In this document: in pieces, positions 31,096-42,300 of the stretch
Numbering within the stretch: the first letter of the stretch is position 1
Layout: the number at the start of each line of letters is the position of its first letter
Origin: a virus
Virus record (IMG/VR): IMGVR_UViG_3300042541_003876
Coordinates: 1-64,000 of that record
DNA: 64,000 nt
Direction: 5' to 3' (one strand)
Made by a program: the position numbers and the translations under genes
The notes under the pieces: generated by a model
What the model saw: the letters and a program-made list of their open reading frames with translations, nothing else
What the model was told of the DNA's origin: nothing
Database searches by the model: none

Positions 31096-32084
31096 CATCT
31101 TTGTTACCTCGAATTATTGTTCAAAATCAAAATGAAAAGAGTTTTGAATGGTATGTTTCTTATTGCGAATTACTTATTAAGATTTTAGAAAACTATAATC
31201 TTTTAGACCAAGTTGATTTTGAATTTGTAGAATATGATTCTATAATAACATTAACAATAGAACTTGAACGAGTAGTACAACTTATTGAAGGCTGGACTGA
31301 TGATACATCTCGTCATGATTATTCAGATGAACTTGCTGTTTCGATATACACTGAAGATTTCAAAAACAAAAAATTAAAAAACGTAACATTAGGATTTCCG
31401 GATTTAAACCCAGATTACATTTATGTTTATTATATAACACAATTCCGAAAATTTAAAAGCCGAAAAATGAGAATCGGTTTTTGTCATTTTCTTCATCATT
31501 TTAAATACCTCACTCCATTACCATTATCTGATGATGCACTTTCCTATTACACTACTTTAGAAATGGAGTTAGATAATTATGAAGACTTTGATCCGGAAGA
31601 AATGCAAGATGACACTTTTGTTTCTGGTCTTTTTGATATGAAATCTTTACTTGAAACCAGAGAACCTATTTTGAAAAAAATATTTTCTGAGTTCAATGAA
31701 TATTCTATTTCTTATTATTCAGAGTTCCTAAGTTACAATCCTCGGGATCCAGAATTAAAAAAAGTCAAAGAATCAATAATTTTCTGTGTAGATAACTTAA
31801 AAGGTTTTCATGAAAAATACGGATGTTCTTTTTATGGTGCCGATGAAGGTGGGATTCACTTTGAAGAAATGTTTAGGATTTTTCCTGAAAAAAATGGAAT
31901 AGATGACTATGAAGTTGACAGTATTCAAATTAATGCTCAAAATGGAGTCTTACCATTAGAGTCTTTTTTAACATTTAACAAAACAACTATAAATTTCGAA
32001 AAAAGAGAAAAATCAAAAAAGATTTTTAATGAATTATTACATCACTTAATTGTAATTTCTGAATATTTTAATAAAGATGAATAA
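31011..32084 (+). CDS. Large protein in the PRTRC F position
   Basis: 357 residues. Many Tyr/Asp/Glu; motifs LEYDSIITLTIELERVV and YYITQFRKFKSRKMRIGFCHFLHHFKYL are distinctive but not assigned. Its place between C and B matches the F gene of other PRTRC cassettes, but sequence agreement with PRTRC F could not be established, so the label is positional. Overlaps B by 8 bp. Confidence 0.5.
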   Translation: MQNSKKSIGTQHIPGEIIPSKNKNFFELTSLLPRIIVQNQNEKSFEWYVSYCELLIKILENYNLLDQVDFEFVEYDSIITLTIELERVVQLIEGWTDDTSRHDYSDELAVSIYTEDFKNKKLKNVTLGFPDLNPDYIYVYYITQFRKFKSRKMRIGFCHFLHHFKYLTPLPLSDDALSYYTTLEMELDNYEDFDPEEMQDDTFVSGLFDMKSLLETREPILKKIFSEFNEYSISYYSEFLSYNPRDPELKKVKESIIFCVDNLKGFHEKYGCSFYGADEGGIHFEEMFRIFPEKNGIDDYEVDSIQINAQNGVLPLESFLTFNKTTINFEKREKSKKIFNELLHHLIVISEYFNKDE

Positions 32085-32739
32085 GAAAAAAAAAGAAGAA
32101 AAAACAGACCTTATTGGGGTAATATCTGTTTACGAGAATTTAGTTTTATACCATTCAAATAAAAATGGAGAGCTGTCTGCCGGTAAACTTTTAGATAAAG
32201 AATCAATGAAAAAGATTTTTAAATTTTTACAGACAGGTTCAGATTTGGTTTCATACAAATTTGAAGGAATGGTTCCGGAAAATGTTTTAAAATACAATTC
32301 CGATAACGGTGATCTTTTGTTTTACACAAAACCTCAACGTCGCACAATGATATTCAAAAAAGACCTTCCTGTGCAAACTGCAGAATATAATTTGCCTTAT
32401 ATCTTATGGCAATATACAAATGGAAGTCTTAAAGTTTTTTCCTTAAAATCAAAACCTAAAAACGAAAAAGATATTTTATACAATGCCCCTTTCTTTAACA
32501 CTAATTCAAGCGGCCTTGTATGTATGGGAAATGTTAATTATAAAAACAATACTGGCAAATTCAATGGCTTTATGGACCAGCTTCAAGAATTGTTTTTTAA
32601 TTCAATTTTTAATGCAAGTCATAACAACAAAATGGCTACAGAAAACATCATTGATGTTTATGAAAAAGCAAAATCAAAAGATTTTAACTGGAATGAATAT
32701 TTGGTTAAATCATCATATACTTTAAAAAACGTATTATGA
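32077..32739 (+). CDS. PRTRC system protein B (E2-like fold)
   Basis: 220 residues. ALPYILWQYTNGSLKVFSLK-like segment (YNLPYILWQYTNGSLKVFSL), then YNAPFFNTNSSGLVCMGNV with Cys149, then FNGFMDQLQELFFNSIFNASHNN. These are the PRTRC B landmarks; the Cys before the GN segment is the best candidate for an active-site cysteine. From memory, the family was predicted to have the E2 ubiquitin-conjugating fold. Coupled to ThiF by a 4-bp overlap (ATGA). Confidence 0.75.
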   Translation: MNKKKKEEKTDLIGVISVYENLVLYHSNKNGELSAGKLLDKESMKKIFKFLQTGSDLVSYKFEGMVPENVLKYNSDNGDLLFYTKPQRRTMIFKKDLPVQTAEYNLPYILWQYTNGSLKVFSLKSKPKNEKDILYNAPFFNTNSSGLVCMGNVNYKNNTGKFNGFMDQLQELFFNSIFNASHNNKMATENIIDVYEKAKSKDFNWNEYLVKSSYTLKNVL

Positions 32740-33464
32740 GTTACAAAATAAATGGATATTTACAAAATCCAAACCATGCAATTACTGTTGATGTAGTTGG
32801 TTGTGGCGGTACCGGTTCTTTTGTTCTTTCAAGATTAGCAAGATTAAACTATGCTCTTAAAGCAATGAATCATCCCGGACTCCATGTGAAAGCTTACGAT
32901 GATGATAAAGTAGAATCTCATAATGTTGGTAGGCAAAATTTCTACGAAACGGATGTTAACGATTACAAATCAACAAATATTATTGAGAAATGTAATATGG
33001 CTTACGGAACAACTTGGGAAGCTTTTAGAAAAAAACACGATGCAAAAATAAATTCAAATATTTTGTTTTGTTGCGTTGATAATGTTCAATTCAGAAAAGA
33101 AATCTATGATCGTGGTAAAATAAAAATTACTAATCATACAATGTATAATCAAGGATTGTATTTGTTTGATTGTGGAAATGGAAAAGATTTTGGCCAAGTC
33201 ATAGTTTCGGAACTATTTGATTCTAATTTAAAAGACACCATTGATTTCTTTCCGGAAATGATGTCTCAAGACAATGAAAAAACTCAGGGAACTAAAGGTT
33301 GCAGTTATGCAGAAAAACTTCAAGAACAGAGTTTATTTATTAATGATTTTATTTCTGCAGAAGCTTGCAATTTATTTTTTGTGATGCTTACGTCAAAAAC
33401 AATTGATTACCAAGGCGTGATTATCAATCAGAACAATTTTAAAAAACAACCGTTAAAAATTTAA
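32736..33464 (+). CDS. PRTRC ThiF-family (E1-like) protein
   Basis: 242 residues. Rossmann start VDVVGCGGTGSFVLSRLARL (GxGGxGS, Gly22-Ser28), the conserved NVGRQNFYETDV segment near 64-75 (Arg in the adenylation site), and CVDNVQFR. Cysteines such as Cys189 in TKGCSYAE could form the thioester. This is the E1/ThiF/MoeB fold that adenylates the C-terminal glycine of a ubiquitin-like protein. Last recognisable gene of the cassette; the JAB protease (A) and D genes of plasmid cassettes were not found nearby. Confidence 0.88.
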   Translation: MSYKINGYLQNPNHAITVDVVGCGGTGSFVLSRLARLNYALKAMNHPGLHVKAYDDDKVESHNVGRQNFYETDVNDYKSTNIIEKCNMAYGTTWEAFRKKHDAKINSNILFCCVDNVQFRKEIYDRGKIKITNHTMYNQGLYLFDCGNGKDFGQVIVSELFDSNLKDTIDFFPEMMSQDNEKTQGTKGCSYAEKLQEQSLFINDFISAEACNLFFVMLTSKTIDYQGVIINQNNFKKQPLKI

Positions 33465-33466
33465 TC

Positions 33467-33688
33467 ATGAGTACATATGAAATTTTCTTTTGGTTAATGC
33501 TTTTCTTTTATTGGATACAACAATTTATTAATTCAAAAAATCGAAAGAAACAACAGAAACTTAATGCAGAAATATTGTCTTACAAAGACAGAACGATTGC
33601 TTCGTTGATTAGACAAAATCAATTGCAAGCTGCAAAAATTGATTTCCTTGAAAAGATCAGGAGATACCCTAACGCTAATTACAATTAA
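33467..33688 (+). CDS. Small membrane-anchored protein
   Basis: 73 residues: transmembrane helix at about 6-21 (IFFWLMLFFYWIQQFI), then a basic helical cytoplasmic tail with KIDFLEKIRRYP. Starts 2 bp after ThiF, so in the same transcript. Function unknown. Confidence 0.6.
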   Translation: MSTYEIFFWLMLFFYWIQQFINSKNRKKQQKLNAEILSYKDRTIASLIRQNQLQAAKIDFLEKIRRYPNANYN

Positions 33689-33689
33689 A

Positions 33690-33860
33690 ATGTTTATCGT
33701 AATATTTAATATCGGAAGCCGTGACGTCACATTGATGACAAATAACCATGGATTTATTGAAGAGTTTTATGACTATGAAACCGCTGTACAACATGCTAAA
33801 GAATGGTTAGACGAAGACCAGTTCAGAAAATTTGAAGTATTTGAAAAATCAAAAAATTAA
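33690..33860 (+). CDS. 56-residue hypothetical protein
   Basis: From the ATG at 33690, just 1 bp after the previous stop. MFIVIFNIGSRDVTLMTN, then EFYDYETAVQHAKEWLDED; the latter part looks like a small helical domain. A longer upstream start would overlap the previous gene. Unrecognised. Confidence 0.5.
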   Translation: MFIVIFNIGSRDVTLMTNNHGFIEEFYDYETAVQHAKEWLDEDQFRKFEVFEKSKN

Positions 33861-33864
33861 AAAT

Positions 33865-34320
33865 ATGTTACTAATCGAAGACAAAAGAGAGCGATACGTC
33901 GTTGATAAAAAGAATTTCAAGGGAAATGTTCAATCAATCCTTTACGGTCAAAAATGCCCATACAGCGGAAAGACTGAACGGGAATATTTATCACAAGGAT
34001 TTGTGATTTATGATTCGTGGGATTTGTTTTACGATGAAATGGTAAATCCTTATTTACTTTCCTTACAAGGTGAGTGGGTTGAAATTTCAGAAGAGCGATA
34101 CGATGATATGCTAAATTGCTTACCACCGATGCGCTGGAGAAACATTGCTTCCGGAATAAATTGTTTTGCAATGTGTGAAGGATTAACCTATGATTTGCAT
34201 TCATTTTATTTACAAGTTACCGACGGAAAATCTGTAAAGTATTACACCGCTGTTCGCAGGATTCGTGAAAAAGATTCAGTGATTGCAGCAGATATTATTA
34301 ATCAATTGAAACTAGGGTAA
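33865..34320 (+). CDS. DUF1419-like hypothetical protein
   Basis: 151 residues from the ATG at 33865. SEERYDDMLNCLPPMRWRNIASGINCFAMCEGLTYDLHSFYLQ resembles a conserved segment (EERYDEMLxVLPP..W) of mobile-element and phage proteins known as DUF1419; the resemblance is from memory. Function unknown. Confidence 0.5.
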   Translation: MLLIEDKRERYVVDKKNFKGNVQSILYGQKCPYSGKTEREYLSQGFVIYDSWDLFYDEMVNPYLLSLQGEWVEISEERYDDMLNCLPPMRWRNIASGINCFAMCEGLTYDLHSFYLQVTDGKSVKYYTAVRRIREKDSVIAADIINQLKLG

Positions 34321-34559
34321 TGAGAGCAATTGATATTAATAATGACGATTTATATGAATACAAAAAAGATCGTCAAAGAACAAAACAACGACTTCAACAG
34401 CTTATTGATTTAGGTTGTGAAGAAATTGGCGTTTTTTCTTTTGGAATTAAAGATGTTTTTTCCGGATTGTATATCGAAAAAGTTTGGAGTTATTCTGAAA
34501 AAGACTGGAATGATTATATGGATTTTACTAATAAACTAATTAAAAACAGCAAAAAATAA
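34320..34559 (+). CDS. 79-residue hypothetical protein
   Basis: Basic N-terminal half (YEYKKDRQRTKQRLQQLIDLG) and Trp/Tyr-rich second half (IEKVWSYSEKDWNDYM). Start and stop overlap both neighbours by one base. Unrecognised. Confidence 0.55.
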   Translation: MRAIDINNDDLYEYKKDRQRTKQRLQQLIDLGCEEIGVFSFGIKDVFSGLYIEKVWSYSEKDWNDYMDFTNKLIKNSKK

Positions 34560-35083
34560 TGGAATTTACAATAGAGCAATTTAAAGCAATGAATAAAGGA
34601 AACGAAAATCTTGGCGCTTACTTCGGTGAGTGGACTCCTGAACTTGGATTTCCCTTTTCTTTTAACGAAAAAAAAGTTCAGGAAAATTTTGAACTTTTTA
34701 AAGAAATGCAGAAGTCAAGATTTGTTATAAATCCTTCACCTATTCATCCGCGTAATGGCGATGTTATTCATTTGCCAAATAACAAAATGGTTTATATCTG
34801 TCATGTTTGGGATACCAATGTACAGACTACACAAGGTGGTTCATTTTCGCTTCATTCAGCGGGTGGGATGTCTTACTCAGGTGGATTAGATTCAGGTCTT
34901 AAAATAGAAGATTTGGTAGAATCAGATGAGCAGGATTTTTGTATCTGCTGGTTTCCGGAAGGTGGAAGACTGCGAGCTCATTCTGCGCTTTTTGCGAAAA
35001 TCAAAGTTCGTGTTTGGAAAGTAAAAGAAGATGCCGACCTTTCCGGTGTTTGGAAAAGTAAAGAACGTAAAACAGAAAATTAA
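34559..35083 (+). CDS. Hypothetical beta-rich protein
   Basis: 174 residues. GDVIHLPNNKMVYICHVWDTNVQTTQGGSFSLH, then SGGLDSGLKIEDLVESDEQDFCICWFPEGGRLRAHSALFAKIKVRVWKV. Reads as one beta-rich domain; no family recognised. Lies in the coupled gene run downstream of PRTRC. Confidence 0.55.
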   Translation: MEFTIEQFKAMNKGNENLGAYFGEWTPELGFPFSFNEKKVQENFELFKEMQKSRFVINPSPIHPRNGDVIHLPNNKMVYICHVWDTNVQTTQGGSFSLHSAGGMSYSGGLDSGLKIEDLVESDEQDFCICWFPEGGRLRAHSALFAKIKVRVWKVKEDADLSGVWKSKERKTEN

Positions 35084-35097
35084 ATAAATTTTAAATT

Positions 35098-35334
35098 ATG
35101 GATGCAAAAACAGCAAGACAAATAGCCGAAAAAACAAAATCAAGTGCTATTAACAAAAGCTTTGATGAAATAATGACTAATATTTTACGTGACAGTAAAC
35201 AAGGTCATTTTGAAAGTCATTACTACAAATCAATACCTTTTGAGACTACCGTTAAATTGGAAGAATTAGGCTATAAAGTTTCTAAACCTTTACAATCCGG
35301 GCCAAATGAAATGTGCGTAACTATTAAATGGTAA
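35098..35334 (+). CDS. 78-residue hypothetical protein
   Basis: MDAKTARQIAEKTKSSAINKSFDE, an Ala/Lys-rich helix, then YKSIPFETTVKLEELGYKV, as in small two-domain phage proteins. Unrecognised. Confidence 0.5.
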   Translation: MDAKTARQIAEKTKSSAINKSFDEIMTNILRDSKQGHFESHYYKSIPFETTVKLEELGYKVSKPLQSGPNEMCVTIKW

Positions 35335-35337
35335 ATT

Positions 35338-35766
35338 ATGAAAAAGCAATTAACAAAAGATAACAATCATCTTTACTTCTGGGTTAATAATGAAGAATTG
35401 TTTGAAACCTATCAAACTATCAGAGGTCGAAGATGGAGATTAATTATGCCTGTTTTGGGTATGAAAAATATTGAGAAATGTTCTGAAGAGGATATCGAAA
35501 TGATTGAAATGATTTATGTCAATATTTACAATCTTGAAGGTAGATTTCAATTTTATCTGCAAATGGTAAAATTGGATAAAGACAAAATTTCAGTGCATCA
35601 GTACGAAGAAACCCGAAGAGCATTTTTCGGAGCATGCGGGATTATTATGGATATTTTCAAAAATAGAATTCCTGAAGAAACAGATGAAAATGCATTTAAT
35701 ATAATGACCAATTTAGAAAATCAAATAAAGAATTTTTTTATTGACCAGGATAACAATTTTAATTAA
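35338..35766 (+). CDS. 142-residue hypothetical helical protein
   Basis: Mostly helical, with YQTIRGRRWRLIMPVLGMKNIEKCSEEDIEMIEMIYVNIY and FYLQMVKLDKDKISVHQYEE. Starts 3 bp after the previous gene. Unrecognised. Confidence 0.5.
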   Translation: MKKQLTKDNNHLYFWVNNEELFETYQTIRGRRWRLIMPVLGMKNIEKCSEEDIEMIEMIYVNIYNLEGRFQFYLQMVKLDKDKISVHQYEETRRAFFGACGIIMDIFKNRIPEETDENAFNIMTNLENQIKNFFIDQDNNFN

Positions 35767-35771
35767 TAATT

Positions 35772-36038
35772 ATGAATACAAAATATAATACTAAAAAAAA
35801 ACTAAAGAAATTAAAAAAACAAATTGTAGAAAATTCTGCAATTTTTGTAGGTTATGATTGTTCAATACTGGAAAATTTACCAAGTTATTCTTTATTACAA
35901 GCTATAAAAGAAATTTCTATACATCGATTTATTAAAGAAAAAACTGATGAATCAGAAAGCATGAATATAGTAGTAACAGAATCTGTAAAAGCAATGAGTT
36001 ATCAGGACTTTAAAAAAGTTTCAGATTTTTTTATTTAA
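35772..36038 (+). CDS. 88-residue hypothetical protein, last rightward gene
   Basis: Lys-rich start (KKKLKKLKKQIVEN) then YDCSILENLPSYSLLQAIKEISIHRF. Ends tail to tail with the leftward gene, overlapping by 4 bp. Unrecognised. Confidence 0.5.
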   Translation: MNTKYNTKKKLKKLKKQIVENSAIFVGYDCSILENLPSYSLLQAIKEISIHRFIKEKTDESESMNIVVTESVKAMSYQDFKKVSDFFI

Positions 36039-36292
36039 TCATCTACACCATAACCGTGTTGAGAAAGCAATTCAATCTCAATCTCACCGATGCTTTCTTT
36101 AGCATTGAGATTGAGATTTTTTTTAAAAGTTTCTTTTTTACGTCGGATCATATCAGGAATAGAATAACCTTTTATTATTACATCATTGATTTTTCTTTTA
36201 CGAGAAACAGTGGTTACACGACCTGTTTTCTCTTTAATTTCTAAAGTGATATTGGCTATATAAATAGGTACATTAAATTTTTGCATAGACAA
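36035..36292 (-). CDS. 85-residue hypothetical protein
   Basis: Beta-rich start MQKFNVPIYIANITLEIKEKTGRVTTVSRK and a basic middle; no family recognised. It stands alone between two terminator/promoter features: a TATATATTTG-like -7 sequence lies only 4-8 bp upstream of its ATG on the minus strand, so its leader is very short. Confidence 0.5.
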   Translation of the reverse strand: MSMQKFNVPIYIANITLEIKEKTGRVTTVSRKRKINDVIIKGYSIPDMIRRKKETFKKNLNLNAKESIGEIEIELLSQHGYGVDD

Positions 36293-36298
36293 ATATAT

Positions 36299-36338
36299 AA
36301 AAAACCACTTTTATTGTGAAATAAAAGTGGTTTTTTTT
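36299..36338 (-). terminator. Bidirectional terminator at the end of the late operon
   Basis: 13-bp stem AAAACCACTTTTA/TAAAAGTGGTTTT with A-run left and T-run right. It sits 39 bp below the stop of the giant virion protein and ends the leftward late transcript. Confidence 0.88.
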
Positions 36339-36376
36339 AAAATCAAAAATGATACTAATTATATGGCTGGTCAAAT

Positions 36377-39300
36377 TTAAAACATATTATTCAAAGCTGC
36401 AACCGGTGCCGGAACAAGTTTTCCTGCAAGCCTGTCTGAATTCAATATCAAATGACTATCCGAAATTAATTTATCAATAGCAGGATTGTCTGTAAATGTA
36501 TTTACTGCTGCCAAAGAAGAAACTAATCCCATTGTCACCAATGCTGAATTTAATTTTTTTCTTTCATTAGAGTCAAGGTTTTTGTAATAATTTACAAAAG
36601 TTTTAGGAGTCCATTCACCACGATATCCTTTCTGAATTGTTTCAAGCAAAGCAGTATAAGTTCCTATGGTAACATTTCCATAACGGTCAATGTCTTTTTT
36701 GCCAAATAAAGTATTGAACATTGTTGGAATGTACCTATTAAACTGCATCATTGCTCTTCCCCATGAATACATTTGAATCATTCTTTGATCAGTTGGTTGA
36801 TAACCTCTGCCATGAACTGCTTTAATTTGATCTTCATAAAGAGTCAATTTATTTGAATTAATTGGATTTCCATTTTTTAAAGTTTCCCATTCTTCATCTT
36901 GAAGTTTACCTAAAAAATGTACACCTTGAATCCATTTCTCACTCCATGTCATTGGAAACAAAGCAATATTCATTAGATTTTTTTCTACTGAATTTTTGTT
37001 ATCCATATTGACATCATCGTAGATATTAATATCCATGAATCCAGCAGTTTTCAATACCGCCATGGATTCCCGAATTCCCTTAAAAGGATCGGTGATATCA
37101 AACTTCCCACTTTTTCCCATCCAAAATCTTTTTTCTCCTTTTAGCCAATCGGTACCACCAGCTTCTACAACATTGTTGAATTTACCAATCAGCACATTTC
37201 CCACTGCATAAACTCCGGCACCCATTGCTAAACCCTTCCATCCAAGCCAATAAACTAAACTTCCTTTGGTGATATAATCAACGACTTTATCCGATGTAAT
37301 TCCCATTGCTTCCAATGCAGGAATATTAGGAATTGAACTTTGTTTTTGACCGCCAATAAAATATTGTTTCCAAACTTTGTTTACATAATCTGATACATTT
37401 TTATCTCCATTAGCATCTGCTTGTGCAAGAATTCCGTCAATAACTGGAACCATTTTTTTAAAGCCTTGAAAATTTTCATTTCCATGCTGGAATAATGTAG
37501 CATGAGCATAATCAACAAAAGATTTGTTTAAATCCAGCGAAGGAAAGTCTGCGGACTTCACACTCCTTCCACTTGCAAACCTATCCATAAACACATCACC
37601 TAAAGCCCCGCCGATTTCGATAGGGCTTTGGAATATTGGTGAACCGTCTTGGTTGATTCCTTTTTTATTTAAAACAATTGCTTTTCGTTTTAACTTTATA
37701 TAATCTAAAGCGTGCCGGTTACTCCGGTTTGGGCCTGCCGATAATCCATTGTAGATGTCAGTGATTTCTTTGAATGAAACTCCTTTCATTAACATGGCGT
37801 TGACAGGATTTATGATATCCATTTTAACATCGTTGATTTTTTCATCAACTGTTTTGGCATTTACCATCAATCCAAGCAATCCCCTTCTTGATAATATTTC
37901 CCAGTTTGCAGGAGCAACGTGCGGTATATAATCTTTCCTTCCTGATTTCCCTTCTGGCAAAGCAAATCCTTTTAAAGCATCAGTCGTTGCACGTGAAATA
38001 TTGTAGAAATTATATTGAGCATCGGAAATACTTCCGGCTTTATGTTCTCTCTCTACAACCTCTCTTGGTTTATACCTCATTTCATTGTAAGAATTCCCTT
38101 CATTATCTTTTTCAATAATAATCATCAAAGGCCCATAAAGTTTTTGGTAAATTTCCTGTTTGTTTCCAAACAAATTTGTCTCAACATTTTTGATGTAATT
38201 TTTAATATTACCTGAAATTCCTTTACCGCCGTAAGGCTCATAACCTAACTGTTCTTTGTATAAAGCATTGGTAGCATCATTAATTTTACCGACAATTTTA
38301 CTTCTTTCATTCAAAAAGTTTTTATACTCTCCTTCCATTCGGCGAACTAAGTTTTGTACAGCTGGGTGATTACTGGGAACATTTCCGGTCATGAAATATT
38401 TCTGCAAAATAGAAATATCATTTCCGTCATATTCGCGACCCGTTAACATTGTTTGGTCAGTGGCTGCTCTCGTAGCTAATTCTTTTATGATTGGTGCCAC
38501 AATTTCAGCATAAGCAAATTTATTCCGGTTTCCAAAACCAACTCCATTTCCATATTTATTTCCGATATCATCACGAGAATCATAAAGCTTCAGTAATTCA
38601 TCATTACTCATTGTTTTTACTGAATCAGTATTAATGATCGATTTTAATTTATCGGCTTCCATTTTATTACTGACATATGCCTGATGCATGGAAATTTTAC
38701 GGTTTTCAGAAAACTCTTTAGAATACTCCATAACCTGATCATATTCGTCTTTGTTCATCAGGCGAGCAAAATTCCAGTAATCTCCCCGCATTTCACGTCC
38801 ATCTGACAGTTTACTCATATCCAATGGTCTTGCAGTAGATTCATTAAAAATACGGTCATTTATGCCTGTTTCCAGCGTTGCAGGATTTTTAATGGTGATG
38901 TAATCCAAATTAGGATTTGCATTGTATTTACCAGCGTAACTTTTTGAAATCAACCTATGAATTGTCGGCAATAATGTATTGCTGTAATATTCTTTAGTGC
39001 TTGAACTTTCTTTATCCAGTTTCAGCTGAGCTCTCGTGTCTTTATCAATCCCTTGGAATTTTTGAATTAAGTCTTTTCCAGATTTGTCTTTTGTTCGGAA
39101 AATAAACGGGTCACCTTTCATAAATGAAGCCATTAAACTTTCATTGTTTACAGACAATTCGGGATTCAAATTTCTTTCACCATTTCTGCCGTAGGAAAAT
39201 ACATTGTCATAGCTTCTGAATAAATCAGGGTTATTAAAAATGGCTTTGTTTTTTAATTGCTGCAACTGAACATCTGTAGCTTTATTTTCTTTTGACATTA

Positions 39301-42300
39301 CAGATACTGTCTGTTTGATCCCACTCTCAAATAATGGAAACAACGAGTTTGGTCCTGACCATCCATTTTTCATCAAATCATAAAGAATCAAATCATTCTT
39401 AAGTTCCGACGGAAGCGCCGCAAATTCCTGAATCATTTTGCTTCTCAAAGTATCATCAGCAGAATTATTGAAAAAATCACTGTTCAAAGAAATATATTTA
39501 TTGCTTGATTTTAGAGATAAGTTTAAGCCTTGAGTAAGCAATAAATTGCTTTCAAAATTGGTAACACTGGCATTAGGGTTTTTGCTGTCATAAAAAGCAA
39601 AATCTTTTTTGTACTCAGTAATCTGTTGAGCTAAATTGTTGAATATGTTTTTTGGTCCAGGAACCTGGCGTTTTGTTGCTGGATCAATTTCATATTTTGT
39701 TAAAGCTTCATAAACTTCGCGATCCACATTATTCAATCCTAAAGCCTGAGCAGTATGGAAAATATCCAAAGCATTATACAAAGCTTTGTGATTATCAGCA
39801 CTCATTTCTTTTGTAGACAAACTGGTAATTTCATTGTAAACTGCTTCGGTATTTCCGGAATAAACAGGATCCAGCTTTTTCTGTGCATCTTGATTTTTAA
39901 TCAAAACATTTTTGTAATTCTGAACGATAGGACTGTTTTTAAAATCATCATTGGTAATCAAATGACGGTTATTATCCGGATTCATTCTGTTGTCAAAGTT
40001 TTTGATAACGTCATTAATCTCAAATGGATTTACGGTCATTGTATTGTGAATTGACAGTACAGCACTAATGTCAGAAAGTTCAGTTTCCATTTGATTGATG
40101 GTATTAATCAAATTGTACAATTCAATTTCTTGTGACTCAATTTTTTTCGTATCGATGTTTATTTCTGAAAATTTACTTCTTTTTAAACCAAATTCAGTAC
40201 GAAGTTTTTCCATCACATTATACTTCTCATCTTTATTGAAAGCACTGGTATTATTATTTTTTAACGCTGAATATCTTTTGATCATCGGTGAATTTAGAAT
40301 AACTGCAACCTGGTCCAAATCAAATCCAAGATTAGTAAGTACCATTGCAATAGGAATGGTATTAGTGTCAATTCCCAATTTATTAGCAAAAGCATTTTTG
40401 GAATTATCCAGAATAATGTTGAAGTTTTTCGCTGAATTAATGGATATTGATTTGTCTGCAGCATCCATAAATTGGTCAGCATAATTACCATCGATATTAA
40501 TCGGAACTTTAATTCCAATACCGTAATTTCTAAACATTCCTAAAGTCGTATGAAGATTGGCTGCCAATCCCACATTTGCTTTTGCAATCAAAGTATCTTC
40601 GAAAGCTTTTTGTCTACCTCTGGAAGAAAATGGTAACGTAAAATCAGTTTCGGTTTTTCCCCAAACTTTTTCAGCTGCTTCCACTGCATTTTGCGCATCT
40701 TCTTTAAAGTCGATATCCAATCGGATTTCGTCCTGCATCTGAGGGTTCAGATAATGTTTTTCAATTTTACCCAAAATTCTATTCCAGTCACCGGTCCTGC
40801 TTCCTTTGTGCTGAACAAATATCGGATCACCATCATTATCAGAACCGATGGTTTTTTTAAACTCATTTGGCAATTGGATATTATTTCCTTTTTCTCCGGT
40901 AGTCCCTACTACTTCAAAAACTCCTGTAGACTGAATACCATGTGAAGGAATACGCGTTGCCAAAACGGTGTCTCCGGCGGCGTAAAATCCTATATGTTGA
41001 CCACTTGCATTGAATACTTTTCCAACTTCAGTTCCGCGGTTATTTGCTTCTGATTTAGCTAATTTCATTTGCTCTTCCAACGATGACTGTTCCGTATAAG
41101 TTCCAACAAAATATTTTCTGACTTTCAGTTTATTTCTTTTGTTGGAATCAGAACCATCTACCATTCCTTCCGGAATAACAACCTCACCTTTTGAAACGGT
41201 ACCATTGGAATTTGTTTGGTAGAAATTTAAACCAACGTTTCCGGATTCAGCATTTAAGTCTGAACTTGTTGCATATTCTTTTTCAAATAATGATGGTTTT
41301 TCCCGGAGGATTCCCCCGGGGGTTTTTATTTTCAAACCATTCTGTTTGATGTAATTGGCGATTGTATTTTTTACAATTGATTTTACTGCAGGAGTTTGAA
41401 GTGATACATTTTCATTGAATAACAAAAAGTTTTGAGTCTGGTCAATTAAATTCGGATCAATCAAATCTTTGATAAAAGTTCTGATTTCTGAATCGGTACC
41501 ACTTATTAATGTTTCCATTCCGACAGTCAGCTGTTGTTCAGAAAGATTCCTAATGTCATTTAAAATATCATTGACAAAATCTTCATTTTCATTTAAAGCT
41601 ATATTGCTTGTAAGCGATTTGATGAACTGAACAGAAGTGTTGGCAAAATCTTTATCAATATCCATTACCTGTTGAATACCAAAGTTAGAACCGTCTGCAC
41701 CGATAAAGTCATCACCTTCGTAATACATTTTATCCAGCTGATTTAATGCTTCCTGAAACTGTTCCGGATTGCTTTCAAAAGCATCGGTAATATTTTGGAA
41801 ATTCATTAAAGCCGGATTTTCATCGGTAGTTCTATGATTGTAATAATCAGGAAGATTGTTTGATTTATTTGCCGAAATAGGCACAATCATAGGAATATAG
41901 TTTCCGGTACCATCCAACAAATTCATTGAAGGTTTACCATATTTAGATTCGTATTTTGCTTTTCTTGCTTTCAACAATTCATAAGCGCCTTTTAAAGCAG
42001 GGTTTTTAATGACAACCTCATCATTAAGAACGGTAGCAAATCCTTTGTTGTAAATATTCTGGCCAAGCATTCCCGGAGCATTTCTCTCAATACCGGTATG
42101 AATCAGTTTGAATGAATTACCTAAAAGCATCATGTTACCACCAGCTGATCTAAATCTTTCTGCGTCATCTTCCAAAATATAAAATCCGGAATCGGTTGCT
42201 TCAAAATCATCCAATTCATTGATTTTAATATCTTCCAAATAAATCGGTTCCACGCGGGTATTTGGAAAAGTAAACATCGGCGATGATGCAGATTTTGCTC

